A DNA stretch of 64,000 nucleotides, from the NCBI GenBank assembly GCA_020633465.1, contig JACKDN010000009.1, positions 62,001 to 126,000 on the forward strand. Reading direction: 5' to 3'. The stretch comes from Myxococcales bacterium (GTDB lineage Bacteria > Myxococcota_A > Bradymonadia > UBA7976 > UBA1532). Of the stretch, positions 27,630 through 35,711 are shown one piece after another (the first letter of the stretch is position 1; each line of letters starts with the position of its first letter). The notes under the pieces are model-generated. The model was not told the origin of the DNA, ran no database searches, and worked only from the letters and a program-made list of their open reading frames with translations. The position numbers and the translations under genes were made by a program.

Positions 27630-28526
27630 TCAGGTGGGGCCTGCGTTCAGGGTCAACATCTCTTCCATGCCGTTCGCGGCGTAGAGCGCACGGGTCACCT
27701 GGCCCAGGGCCTCGTTGTACCGCGCGATGCCCTCGCCCATGCCCGAACGGTCGGCGACGACGCGGAAGGGCTTCTCGCCGCGCGGGGCCTCGATGACGTC
27801 GGCGACGATGCGGGCGACCATCTCGGGACGCTGCTCCGCGATCGACTCGAGCCACCCGACCATCCCCCGCAGCGAGGGCTCGAGCGCCGCCGCCTCGGGC
27901 GCGTAGTCGTCGCTCGCGTCGCGAGGCTCGAGCATGCCGTCCAGGAACGGCGTGGGCAGCGCGCCGGGCTCGACGATGAAGGAGTCGATGCCGAAGCGAG
28001 CCAGCTCGGCGCGGTAGGACTGTGCGAGCGCTTCCAGCGCCCACTTCGACGCGCAATACGTCGCGTAGAAGGGGATGGAGACCCGCCCGATCAGGCTGGA
28101 GGTGTAGACGATGGTGCCGGCGCCCTGCCGGCGCAGGTGAGGCAGCACGGCCCGCATCACGCGCTGGACACCGTAGAGATTCACGTCGAACACGCGGTGC
28201 ATCTCATCGGCGGTGAAGAGCTCCTGCACGCCGTACGCGCCGATGCCCGCGTTGTTGAAGACGACGTCGAGACCCCCGAGCGCGTCGATGGCAGCCGCCG
28301 CGCCGCGCTCGACGCTGGCGTCGTCGGTGACGTCCATCTCGATGACGGCGGCACCGAGCGCGTCGAGGCCGTCGGCCGCCTGACTGCTCCGACCGCCGCG
28401 CGAGCGCAGGGTGCCGGCGATCCGGTGACCCCGCTTCGTCAGCAACTCGCACGTGGCGTAGCCGACGGCGCCGCTCGCCCCGGTGATCAGGATTCGCTTG
28501 CCGGCGTCGGGTGGGCTCGTTCCCAT
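27630..28526 (-). CDS. Short-chain dehydrogenase/reductase
   Basis: A 298-residue SDR with TGASGAVG (15-22), NNAG (91-94), a Ser in YTSSLIG, and the catalytic Tyr157 and Lys161 in YCASK. ATG 28526 has an excellent AAGGAGG site. The C-terminal third (after about 190) is longer than in the neighbouring SDR and has a PLTPFL-type substrate loop region. It is first gene of the minus-strand pair. The two SDRs are clearly different sequences, not a recent duplication. Confidence 0.9.
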   Translation of the reverse strand: MGTSPPDAGKRILITGASGAVGYATCELLTKRGHRIAGTLRSRGGRSSQAADGLDALGAAVIEMDVTDDASVERGAAAAIDALGGLDVVFNNAGIGAYGVQELFTADEMHRVFDVNLYGVQRVMRAVLPHLRRQGAGTIVYTSSLIGRVSIPFYATYCASKWALEALAQSYRAELARFGIDSFIVEPGALPTPFLDGMLEPRDASDDYAPEAAALEPSLRGMVGWLESIAEQRPEMVARIVADVIEAPRGEKPFRVVADRSGMGEGIARYNEALGQVTRALYAANGMEEMLTLNAGPT

Positions 28527-28717
28527 CGGGACCTCCTTGCGTGCGTGGCCGGTCGGGCTGGACCGCAGCGGACGTTGCGCTGAACACGCTACGCGACCAG
28601 GTGTTGGGAGGCCTGCCTGATCATCCTCGATGCGTGTCCGATCCTCCACGGCTGCGGAGCAGGTGGTTGCCGGCGTCGCGGTCCCGACGTAGCGTGCGTG
28701 GCTGGACGGAGGTGCCG
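28527..28717. promoter_or_regulatory. Divergent control region between SDR pair and AraC regulator
   Basis: These 191 bp separate the divergent SDR and araC-like genes and must contain promoters for both. I see no clear -35/-10 pair or palindrome. Its position makes it the likely binding region for the AraC-type regulator (inference). Confidence 0.4.
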
Positions 28718-29611
28718 ATGAACCTCGAACACCTGGCGGGGATCGCTCAGCGAGTCCTCGCGCCAGCAGAGCAGTTGTCACGACCGCTGGAGGATCTCTT
28801 CGTTCTGCGAAGCGACCGACCGACGCCGCTGGCGCCGACGCTCTACGAACCCGTCGCATGCCTGATCCTCCAGGGCGCGAAGGAGGTTCTGGTCGAGGAC
28901 GCGGTGTTCCGCCTGGGGCGGGGGGACGTGCTCGTCGTGAGCCACGATGTGCCCGTCAACTCGCGGATCACCACCGCACACCCGGGCCAGCCGTACCTGG
29001 CCGTCATCCTCTCACTCGACATCGGTCTTCTGCGCGGCCTCTACGAGGAGGTCGGGCGCGCCGCCACCGACGTCGGCGTCGACGGGCGCGCGGCGCCCTC
29101 CCTGGCCTCGAGCGCGGCCGAGCCCCAGCTCGTCGACGCGATCGGCCGGTACCTCGCCCTGGTCGACGACGCGGTCGAGGCGAAGGTCCTCGCGCCGTCG
29201 ATTCGGCGAGAGATCCACTTCCGCCTGCTGATGGCGCCCAACGGAGGCATGCTGAGGAGCCTTCTGCGCCACGACAGCCACGCCAGCAGGATCACGGCCG
29301 CCATCGCGCGCATCCGCGCGGGCTACCGCGAGGCCATCGCCGTGCCCGAGCTGGCCCGAGAGGTCGGGATGAGCCCCTCCTCGCTACACAAGCACTTCCG
29401 CGCGATCACGGCGACGACACCGCTTCAGTTCCAGAAGGATCTGCGCCTGCTCGAGGCACGGAGGCTGCTCATCGCGGGGCAGCACGCCGTGTCCGACGTG
29501 GCGTACGAAGTGGGCTACGAGAGCCCCAATCAGTTCAGCCGAGAGTATGCGCGCAAGTACGGGGTGCCCCCGAGCTCGGAGCTGCGCGCCGCCGACACGG
29601 CCGGTCCTTGA
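28718..29611 (+). CDS. AraC-family transcriptional regulator
   Basis: A 297-residue regulator. The N-terminal cupin-like AraC_N domain (about 1-190) contains YEPVACLILQGAKEVLVED and GRGDVLVVSHDVPVNSRI, typical of the PF06719 group. Two HTH motifs follow: IAVPELAREVGMSPSSLHKH then VSDVAYEVGYESPNQFSREY. ATG 28718 has GGAGGTG upstream. It is divergent from two SDR genes and convergent with an oxidoreductase gene ending 40 bp away. This subgroup often controls adjacent SDR/aldo-keto reductase genes in response to small carbonyl compounds. Confidence 0.92.
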   Translation: MNLEHLAGIAQRVLAPAEQLSRPLEDLFVLRSDRPTPLAPTLYEPVACLILQGAKEVLVEDAVFRLGRGDVLVVSHDVPVNSRITTAHPGQPYLAVILSLDIGLLRGLYEEVGRAATDVGVDGRAAPSLASSAAEPQLVDAIGRYLALVDDAVEAKVLAPSIRREIHFRLLMAPNGGMLRSLLRHDSHASRITAAIARIRAGYREAIAVPELAREVGMSPSSLHKHFRAITATTPLQFQKDLRLLEARRLLIAGQHAVSDVAYEVGYESPNQFSREYARKYGVPPSSELRAADTAGP

Positions 29612-29651
29612 GTCGGCCCGGCTTTGCCTCTCGGATCGCTGCCTGACGCGA

Positions 29652-30638
29652 TCAGCCGCGCCGCGTCAGCACCACCTGCTTGGCGGCCACGCGGTCGTGC
29701 TCCATGTCGTCGTGCGCCCGCGCGATGTCCTCCATGGCGTACACCTCGACCGGCCAGTCGACCTCGCCGCGATGGATGGCCGCGGCGATGTCGGCCAGCA
29801 CGTCGCTGGGAAGGTTGCTCGCGCCGCCGCCGTAGGCGGTCAGCCGTACGCCGGTCGGGATGAAGTCGATCGGGTAGAACTGCTCGATAATCCACCGGTT
29901 GGAGAGCATGCCGGTGAAGCAGGTCGTGCCGCCCGGACGGCAGGCGCGCAGCGTGTCGCGCAGCGTCGGCGCGCCCACCAACTCCAGGGCGCCATCGACC
30001 CCGTCCGGCACCAGCGCCCGCACCGCCCGCGCGACGTGGCCGTCGTCGACGACGACGTGATCCACCCCGATGGCCCGCAGCGCGGCGGCGCGTTCGGGGC
30101 GCCGCGTGGTCGAGAGGACCGTCGCGCCGATCCGCTTGGCGAGGATCGCGGCCATCATCCCCACCGACGAGGTCCCGCCGCGCACCAGGAGCGTGCCGCC
30201 CGCGGGCAGTCCGACGCCGACGGTGAGCGATCCCCACGCCGTCTGCAGCACCTCGGGCAGCGCGCCGAGGCGGGCCCAGTCGAGCTCGGTGCTCACTGGG
30301 ATGACGCAGCGCGCGGGGACGAGGGTGTACTCCGCGTAGCCGCCGTCGAAGGACCGCCCCATGCCGCCGACCATGGCGACGGCCTTCGAGCCGACGGGCA
30401 GGTCGGTCCCGGGCGCCGCCTCGATCACGCCGGCGGCTTCGATGCCCAGGACGCGGGGGAACGTCACGTTGGGGTCCGCCAGGCCCAGCCGCGTGTGGAG
30501 CTCGGATCGGTTGAGGCCGAACGCTTCGACGCGCAGGAGGACCCAGCCGGTCTTGGGCTCGGGCTTGGGGATGTGCCGAAGGGTCAGCGCGTCGGGCGGT
30601 CCCGGCGCGTCGAGCACGATCGCGCGCATGGTGGTCAT
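29652..30638 (-). CDS. MDR-family NAD(P)H:quinone oxidoreductase/alcohol dehydrogenase
   Basis: A 328-residue medium-chain dehydrogenase. The N-terminal GroES-like domain has VEAFGLNRSELHTRLG and GIEAAGVIEAAPG; the NADP-binding fold has LVRGGTSSVGMMAAILAKR. Structural zinc Cys residues are absent, so this is a zinc-free quinone-oxidoreductase type. I chose ATG 30638 with GGAG upstream; a start two codons later is also possible. It sits 2 bp after the SnoaL-like gene in a minus-strand pair and ends tail to tail with the AraC gene. Confidence 0.87.
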   Translation of the reverse strand: MTTMRAIVLDAPGPPDALTLRHIPKPEPKTGWVLLRVEAFGLNRSELHTRLGLADPNVTFPRVLGIEAAGVIEAAPGTDLPVGSKAVAMVGGMGRSFDGGYAEYTLVPARCVIPVSTELDWARLGALPEVLQTAWGSLTVGVGLPAGGTLLVRGGTSSVGMMAAILAKRIGATVLSTTRRPERAAALRAIGVDHVVVDDGHVARAVRALVPDGVDGALELVGAPTLRDTLRACRPGGTTCFTGMLSNRWIIEQFYPIDFIPTGVRLTAYGGGASNLPSDVLADIAAAIHRGEVDWPVEVYAMEDIARAHDDMEHDRVAAKQVVLTRRG

Positions 30639-30640
30639 CG

Positions 30641-31060
30641 TCAGCTCCGCGGTCGGGTGGTCGAGAAGATGTACCGCGCGATGCGCCACTCAGGCGACTT
30701 GGCGGCCCTCACCAGCACGAAGAGCTCCTGGTTGCCCTCCGCCACCTGCGTGTCGTTGGCCAGGACGGTCGTCGTGCCGGCGCTGCGCGTGCGGGCGTAG
30801 GCCACCGTCGGCGTCACCACGACGACCTCGTCGATCTCGAAGTCGATGTCCAGCCTGATCATGCCCAGAATCTCGCGGTAGGCCGCCTCGATCGGCGCGC
30901 GTCCGACTGCCGGGGGTCGGTGCTGGGCCATGAACACGCCATCAGCGGCGTAGAGCGCGACGATGGCGTCGACGTCCGCCGCGTTCAGCGCCGACTCGTA
31001 GCGGTGAAGCAGGCGGGTCGCCGCCCGCACCTGCGCGTGGGCGTCGGGCACGTTGGCCAT
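30641..31060 (-). CDS. SnoaL/NTF2-like protein
   Basis: A 139-residue protein of the NTF2-like alpha+beta cone fold: ATRLLHRYESALNAADVDAI, VALYAADGVFM, VGRAPIEAAYREIL, AYARTRSAGTTTV and ELFVLVRA-K-PEWRIARYIF. This pattern is that of the SgcJ/DUF4440 group. ATG 31060 was chosen because an earlier ATG lies inside the partial dispersed element copy E. Co-transcribed with the quinone oxidoreductase gene. No catalytic residue can be assigned; members bind or isomerise small hydrophobic molecules. Confidence 0.82.
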   Translation of the reverse strand: MANVPDAHAQVRAATRLLHRYESALNAADVDAIVALYAADGVFMAQHRPPAVGRAPIEAAYREILGMIRLDIDFEIDEVVVVTPTVAYARTRSAGTTTVLANDTQVAEGNQELFVLVRAAKSPEWRIARYIFSTTRPRS

Positions 31061-31087
31061 CGTGTGGGCTGCGGCGGGTTCCTCGCG

Positions 31088-31119
31088 CCCCACATCGGGT
31101 GGGTGGGGGTTGGGGATGG
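31088..31119 (+). repeat. Dispersed G-tract element, partial copy E
   Basis: Only the right half is present: CCCC, loop ACATC, the G-tract and TTGGGGATGG. The left blocks are not recognisable. It sits in the 244-bp gap between the divergent SnoaL-like and AlkD-like genes, the only copy found upstream of two genes. Confidence 0.75.
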
Positions 31120-31304
31120 GCGAACGGCGCGCCGGCGCGGCATCGCCCGTTCGCGCGGGCGGGGACCGGCGGCGGGCGCGCTGCGCGCCGCGTCCAGGTT
31201 GCGCGGCGAAGGACGCTCCACCGCCTTGGTGGTACCGTCTCCAAAGGGATTCGGGATCCCGCGGGCGGAGGCGGGGTCACACGCGCACCGACGAGGAGGA
31301 GTCC

Positions 31305-32000
31305 ATGACCGTCGACGACGTCATCGCGCTGATCGAGCAGCGCTCCGATCCCCGCGGCATCGCTCATTGGCAGAAGCGATATCCCGACAGCGCCCTGCGC
31401 AGCGTCGGCGTCGGGCTCACCCAGCTGCGCAAGCTGGCCAAGGAGATCGGGCGGGATCACGCGCTCGCGCGGCAGCTCTGGCAGAGCGACGTCTACGAGG
31501 CGCGGGTGATGGGGCTGCTGGTCGACGAGCCCGCCGCGATCACCCGCGACCAGGCGGAAGAGCAGGTCGAGGCGCTCGGCGAGGGCCAGCTCGCGCACGT
31601 GTTCTCGTCGTGTGACGCCGCGCTGGCCAAGGCGCCCTTCGCGCAGGAGCTCGCCGACGATTGGGTGAAGAGCGACGACCCGATGCGCCGGCGTTGCGGC
31701 TACGGCCTCGTCTACGAGCTGTCGAAGTCGAAGAAGAAGACCGCGCCGAGCGACGAGGACTTCGAGGCCTGGCTGGCCCGCATCGACGCGACCCGCGGCG
31801 ACGCCGACGTCGACGAGCTCATGGCGATGGGCACCGCGCTGATGGGCGTCGGCAAGCGGAGCGCGCGCCTCTGGGCCGAGGCTCTGCGGTTGGCCCGCGC
31901 GATCAGCCCCATCGACTGGGATCCGACCGGCGCGTGTGAACCCTTCGACGTGGTCAAGCACCTCGACAACGATCGGCTCAGAGCGAAGCTCGGCGTGTGA
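31305..32000 (+). CDS. AlkD-like DNA alkylation repair (HEAT-repeat) protein
   Basis: A 231-residue helical protein with ATG 31305 behind GAGGAGGAG. Sequence blocks LRSVGVGLTQLRKLAKEIGR, HALARQLWQSDVYEARVMGL, LLVDEP and WVKSDDPMRRRCGYGLVYEL match the HEAT-like repeats of the DNA alkylation repair family (PF08713). AlkD glycosylases excise bulky or cationic alkylated bases. The usual catalytic Asp/Trp pair cannot be placed with certainty, and close relatives include members of unknown activity. A second alkylation-linked gene (aidB) lies 23 kb away. Confidence 0.78.
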   Translation: MTVDDVIALIEQRSDPRGIAHWQKRYPDSALRSVGVGLTQLRKLAKEIGRDHALARQLWQSDVYEARVMGLLVDEPAAITRDQAEEQVEALGEGQLAHVFSSCDAALAKAPFAQELADDWVKSDDPMRRRCGYGLVYELSKSKKKTAPSDEDFEAWLARIDATRGDADVDELMAMGTALMGVGKRSARLWAEALRLARAISPIDWDPTGACEPFDVVKHLDNDRLRAKLGV

Positions 32001-32219
32001 GGGAGCAGTCGGGGCCATCACGTCGTGTCTTCTGCGCGGCGCGTGGTAAGCGACCGCTCGACGAGCCATGGATCGGCCGGCGGCGCGACAGCGAGCGGCG
32101 GAAGGTGAGTTCGGGGCGATCGGGCGTTCGTGCGCGGAGGCCCCGTCGCGGGCCGAGTCGACGGTTCGTCGTTGTCGGGTGGATCGAGAGGTCGGGCGAC
32201 ATCGACCGGCTCGTCGGCG

Positions 32220-32283
32220 TTTTCGTGCAACACGCGCGCGCTTTGTCCGATACCCCCCAAGGGTGGGTGGGGGTTGGGGATGG
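32220..32283 (+). repeat. Dispersed G-tract element, copy F
   Basis: Spacer gcgcgcgct (9 nt), TTGTCCGATACCCC, shortest loop (CCAA), G-tract ending TTGGGGATGG. It lies 84 bp ahead of recQ and 219 bp after the AlkD-like gene. Confidence 0.9.
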
Positions 32284-32329
32284 CCGGGCGGCCGGCCGAC
32301 CTCCGCGCCGACCGCGCCCAGCCCACCGC

Positions 32330-32359
32330 TTGACGGCGCGCCGATCCGCCTCCCAGACT
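32330..32359 (+). promoter_or_regulatory. Possible leaderless recQ promoter
   Basis: TTGACG (32330-32335) and CAGACT (32354-32359) are 18 nt apart. The -10-like hexamer ends 8 nt before the GTG of recQ, which has no ribosome site, so the transcript probably begins at or next to the start codon. Confidence 0.4.
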
Positions 32360-32367
32360 GAGCGCCC

Positions 32368-34449
32368 GTGGACCTCCCCGCCCCCGACCGCCTCGCCGAG
32401 GTGCTGCGACAGCGCTTCGGGCTGGACGCCTTCCGGCCCGGCCAACAGGCCGCCATCGAAGCGCTCTTCGCCCACCGCCGGCTGCTGTGCATCCAGCCGA
32501 CCGGCTACGGCAAGTCGCTGCTGTATCAGCTGCCGGCGACGCTGCTGCCCGGCTTGACGCTGGTCATCTCGCCGCTGCTCGCGCTGGTGCGCGACCAGGT
32601 GGGTCAGCTGGGCGCCCGCTTCGACATCCCGGCGGCCTCGATCAACTCCGACCAGGACGACGACGAGAACGCCCGCGCGATGGCCGGCGCGACGGAGGGT
32701 CGCGTGAAGATCCTCTTCGTGTCGCCCGAGCGCCTCGACAATCTCGAGGCGTGGCGCTTCCTCCTGGGCCTGCCCATCGACCTCGTCGTCGTCGACGAGG
32801 CCCACTGCATCTCGACGTGGGGCCACGACTTCCGGCCGTCCTACCGTCAGATCGTGCGCGCCGTCCGCACCCTCGCCGAGCGGCGACCCTCCGTGCGCGT
32901 GCTGGGCCTCACCGCCACCGCGAACGCCCGGACCGAGGCCGACATCGCGCGGCAGCTCGCCCCCGACGAGGCGACGCCCCTGCGCGTGATGCGCGCGGCG
33001 ATGGACCGCCCCAACCTGTCGTTGGCGACGGTCGAGGCAGCGGGTGCGCCCGCCAAGCTGGCCTGGCTCGAGCGCTTCGTGGCGCAGAGCCCGGGCAACG
33101 GCGTGTTGTACTGCGCGACGCGCGACCAGACCGCGATCGTGGCCGGCTACCTCGCCCAGCGCGGACTCGAGGTCGCGGCCTACCACGCCGGGCTCGATCC
33201 CGCGGCCAAGCGCCGCCTCCAGCGCGAGTTCCTCGACGGGCGGTGGCGCGCCATCGCCGCCACCAACGCGCTGGGCATGGGCATCGACAAGTCCGATCTG
33301 CGCTTCATCGTGCACGTCGACGTCCCCGGTTCGATCACGGCCTACTACCAGGAGGTCGGGCGCGCTGGGCGCGACGGCCTGCCGGCGCGCGGGGTGCTTC
33401 TCTACGATCCCGCCGATCGGCGCATCCAGACCCACTTCATCCGCTCGGCGCAGCCGACGCCGGAGGACTTCGAGCGGGTGTTGGCGGTCATCGCCCCCGA
33501 CGCGGACGGCGCCTGGCCGAACCTGACGCGCATTCGCGTGCGCTCGGGCTTGCACCCGACGCGGGTGACGGTGGTGCTGGCCGAGCTGCGCGAGCAGGGC
33601 CACGTCGAGAAGGTGCTGATCGACCGCAAGCAGGTGTATCGGCGCGTGCAGGGCACCGACACCCCGCTCGATCTCACCCGCTACACCCGCCAGGACGCGG
33701 TTCGGCGCGCGGAGCTGGACGCGATGATCCGCTATGCCGAGGGCGCGGTGCCTTGCTTGATGCAGGCGTTGCGGCGCGCCCTGGGCGACGACGACGCGCC
33801 GGCCTGTGGGCGCTGCGACCGGTGCGCACCCCCGGCGTGGGCCGACCTGCCACCCGTCGAGGCCAACGAGGGGGTGGCCGGCTGGCTGCTGCACCGCGAC
33901 GTCGAGATCGCGGGCAGCCGACGGCCGCCCATGTCGGCCGGGCTGGCGTTGTTGGACGGTCAGCTCCGCGCGCCGCCCTTCATCGACTTCATGCGGCGGC
34001 GGAGGCAGCCCGGGGCGAGCCTCGCGCCCGCCGTCATCGACCTCTTGCGGCGTCAGCTCGACGCCCTGGCGCGCCGGCACACCTTCGAGGCCGTCCTGCC
34101 CCTGCCGTCGCGCACGTGGGCGCAGCGCGACGCCGTCGCCGCGCTGGCGGCCGAGCACCTCGGTGTTCCCTGGGGCGCCGATGCGCTGGCCTGGCGGGAC
34201 GCACCCGACGCTCGGCAGGGCGAGCTGCTGAACAACGACCAGCGCCGGCAGAACGTCCGCGGCCGCATGGGCGCGGCCCTGCCTGGTGCCACCGAGGGCG
34301 CTCTGTTGCTGCTCGACGACTACGTGGGCAGCGGGGCGACGCTGGCGGAGGCCGCGCGCGCCGTGCGCGTCGCAGGTCACGGGGGCGACGTCGTGCCCCT
34401 CACCATCGCCAAAGTGCGGTGGCGCCTCGGCGCCCGAGGCATCGTATGA
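32368..34449 (+). CDS. recQ: RecQ-family DNA helicase fused to phosphoribosyltransferase-like domain
   Basis: A 693-residue ATP-dependent helicase. Helicase motifs: FRPGQ (motif 0), Walker A TGYGKS (45-50), VDEAHCISTWGHDFRPSY (motif II plus aromatic loop), LGLTATA (III), YHAGLDPAAKRR (IV), ATNALGMGIDKSDLRFIVH (V) and YYQEVGRAGRDG (VI). The RecQ zinc-binding Cys cluster appears as VPCLMQAL...CGRCDRC near 480. After about residue 510 there is no HRDC domain; instead the C terminus carries LLLLDDYVGSGATLAEAARA, a phosphoribosyltransferase PRPP loop as in ComF-like proteins. The same fusion occurs in some actinobacterial RecQ proteins. The role of the added domain is unknown. Confidence 0.92.
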   Translation: MDLPAPDRLAEVLRQRFGLDAFRPGQQAAIEALFAHRRLLCIQPTGYGKSLLYQLPATLLPGLTLVISPLLALVRDQVGQLGARFDIPAASINSDQDDDENARAMAGATEGRVKILFVSPERLDNLEAWRFLLGLPIDLVVVDEAHCISTWGHDFRPSYRQIVRAVRTLAERRPSVRVLGLTATANARTEADIARQLAPDEATPLRVMRAAMDRPNLSLATVEAAGAPAKLAWLERFVAQSPGNGVLYCATRDQTAIVAGYLAQRGLEVAAYHAGLDPAAKRRLQREFLDGRWRAIAATNALGMGIDKSDLRFIVHVDVPGSITAYYQEVGRAGRDGLPARGVLLYDPADRRIQTHFIRSAQPTPEDFERVLAVIAPDADGAWPNLTRIRVRSGLHPTRVTVVLAELREQGHVEKVLIDRKQVYRRVQGTDTPLDLTRYTRQDAVRRAELDAMIRYAEGAVPCLMQALRRALGDDDAPACGRCDRCAPPAWADLPPVEANEGVAGWLLHRDVEIAGSRRPPMSAGLALLDGQLRAPPFIDFMRRRRQPGASLAPAVIDLLRRQLDALARRHTFEAVLPLPSRTWAQRDAVAALAAEHLGVPWGADALAWRDAPDARQGELLNNDQRRQNVRGRMGAALPGATEGALLLLDDYVGSGATLAEAARAVRVAGHGGDVVPLTIAKVRWRLGARGIV

Positions 34450-34491
34450 GTCGGCGAGCCGTCGTCGCCTCGAGGGGGTGAGTCGAAGCGC

Positions 34492-34977
34492 ATGTGCCGT
34501 TACGCCGCGCCGTACAAGCCGCATCTCGCTTGCTTCGCATGCCGCAAGAGCTTCAAGCGGCGCCTGTCGACCGACTTCGAGGGGGGCGGACCCGATCGAC
34601 CGGAGCGGTGCCCGCAGTGCGGGGGGCCGATGGCGAACATGGGGCTCGACTTCGCGCCGCCCAAGCAGCGCGACGTCAAGGCTTGGCAGGTGGTCGAGAG
34701 CCTCTTCGAGGCGGGCCAGACCTTCCACAGCTGCGGCTGCAGCGGTCCCGGCTACCGGCCCCGCGACCGCGCGGCGCTGCGCGCCTACTACCTGCGCCTG
34801 TTGGCCGACTTCGAGCACGCGGCGATCAACGTGGATCCGGACACCCTGCCGCGGGTGCGCGTGCCGAACTCGGCAGGCGGGCGTCCGCGATGGCGGACCC
34901 AAACGGTGGACGAGGTACGGGCGTACTGGAACGACCGCGCCCGCGCGCTGCGTGGCGCGCTGGCCGCGTTGGGCTGA
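34492..34977 (+). CDS. Zinc-ribbon protein of unknown function
   Basis: A 161-residue protein. Two CxxC pairs, CFACRKSFKRR (14-17) and CPQCGGPM (about 40-43), form a zinc ribbon; a further CGC lies in HSCGCSGPGYRPRD. The Tyr-Lys-Pro-His N terminus and the ribbon followed by MANMGLDFAPPKQRDVKAW match a widespread conserved hypothetical family. It starts at ATG 34492, 42 bp after recQ, and may be transcribed with it. No enzymatic motif is seen. Confidence 0.78.
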   Translation: MCRYAAPYKPHLACFACRKSFKRRLSTDFEGGGPDRPERCPQCGGPMANMGLDFAPPKQRDVKAWQVVESLFEAGQTFHSCGCSGPGYRPRDRAALRAYYLRLLADFEHAAINVDPDTLPRVRVPNSAGGRPRWRTQTVDEVRAYWNDRARALRGALAALG

Positions 34978-35291
34978 TGCCCGTCGCTCAGGCGGCGCCG
35001 TCCGTGCGCGCGGAGTCGTGGCGGCGTGCGTCGTGCTCGTGTCTCGGCCCTTGCCGGTGCGCGCCCGCCAGGTCGTGCCGTCGACCGCGTCTGGCCGGGC
35101 CACCGCCTCGCGGACGGGGATCGGTTGATTCCCGCGCACGGCGTGCCGCTGGGGCTGGACACGGGCGGCAAGGATGCGCTGCGGGGCGCATGTCGCTGGC
35201 TCGGCCTGTGACCGGGTCGGCACCGGCGGTTCCTCTGTTGCGGCGGAGGAGGAAGCCCCGCGCCCACCGGCGTCGAGGTACCCGAGGTGCG

Positions 35292-35356
35292 TTTCTGCGC
35301 AACACGCAGGTGTTTTGTCCGATACCCCACCAAGGGCGGGTGGGGGTTTGGGATGG
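35292..35356 (+). repeat. Dispersed G-tract element, copy G
   Basis: The most divergent left block (TTTCTGCGCAACAC), spacer gcaggtgtt (9 nt), loop ACCAA. The G-tract is GGGCGGGTGGGGG with TTT before the last GGG: a T-to-C change falls exactly in a loop between G-runs, while all G-runs are kept. Confidence 0.88.
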
Positions 35357-35558
35357 CGGGACGGCGCGGAGCGTGCCCCCCGGGCCCTCACGGCGCCGCG
35401 GGCACCCGCAGGACGATCGTCGGGGATGGGGGGACGAGCGGCTCCGTGCGTTCGCCCGTCTGTCGAGTCGGACCGCCCGGCGGCGTCGAGCGCGGCGGTC
35501 CGGCGGGCGCGTCGTGGGCGCCGGGCGTCGTGGTGACCGGGTCGGGGCCGGCGCACGA

Positions 35559-35622
35559 TTTCGTGCAACAACGGGCTCGCCTGTCCGATACCCCTCATCG
35601 GGTGGGTGGGGGTTTGGGATGG
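35559..35622 (+). repeat. Dispersed G-tract element, copy H
   Basis: TTTCGTGCAACAA, spacer cgggctcgc (9 nt), CTGTCCGATACCCC, loop TCATC, G-tract loop TTT. Preceded by CACGA, so CACGATTTCGTG makes a 12-bp palindrome at its left edge. Confidence 0.88.
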
Positions 35623-35647
35623 CCCGGCGCCCCAGGGCGCACCCGCC

Positions 35648-35676
35648 GTGACCTCCTCCGGCGATCACCCTATCCT
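35648..35676 (+). promoter_or_regulatory. Promoter of the lipase gene
   Basis: GTGACC (35648-35653), 17-nt spacer, TATCCT (35671-35676): 4 of 6 consensus matches in each hexamer with ideal spacing. The predicted transcript start leaves a leader of about 30 nt before GTG 35712. Confidence 0.5.
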
Positions 35677-35711
35677 CTCCGTCCGGTCTCACCGACGCGA
35701 GGTTCGTTCAC

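Larger units (their letters stand above)
32001..32367. other. Intergenic region with element copy F and recQ promoter
   Basis: This 367-bp stretch between the AlkD-like gene and recQ has no credible coding frame. It contains element copy F (32220-32283) and a promoter-like pair close to the recQ start. The first 200 bp show nothing recognisable. Confidence 0.5.
34978..35711. other. Large intergenic region with two element copies
   Basis: These 734 bp are the longest gene-free stretch in the window. They hold copies G and H of the dispersed element, 267 bp apart in the same orientation, and a promoter for the lipase gene. Open frames here lack ribosome sites and recognisable protein features. 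Confidence 0.55.

Noticed and set aside
31978..35598. A 1206-codon minus-strand open frame
   Set aside because: Antisense to recQ and the zinc-ribbon gene and translating the dispersed elements; low-complexity Arg/His/Pro sequence without domains or start signals.
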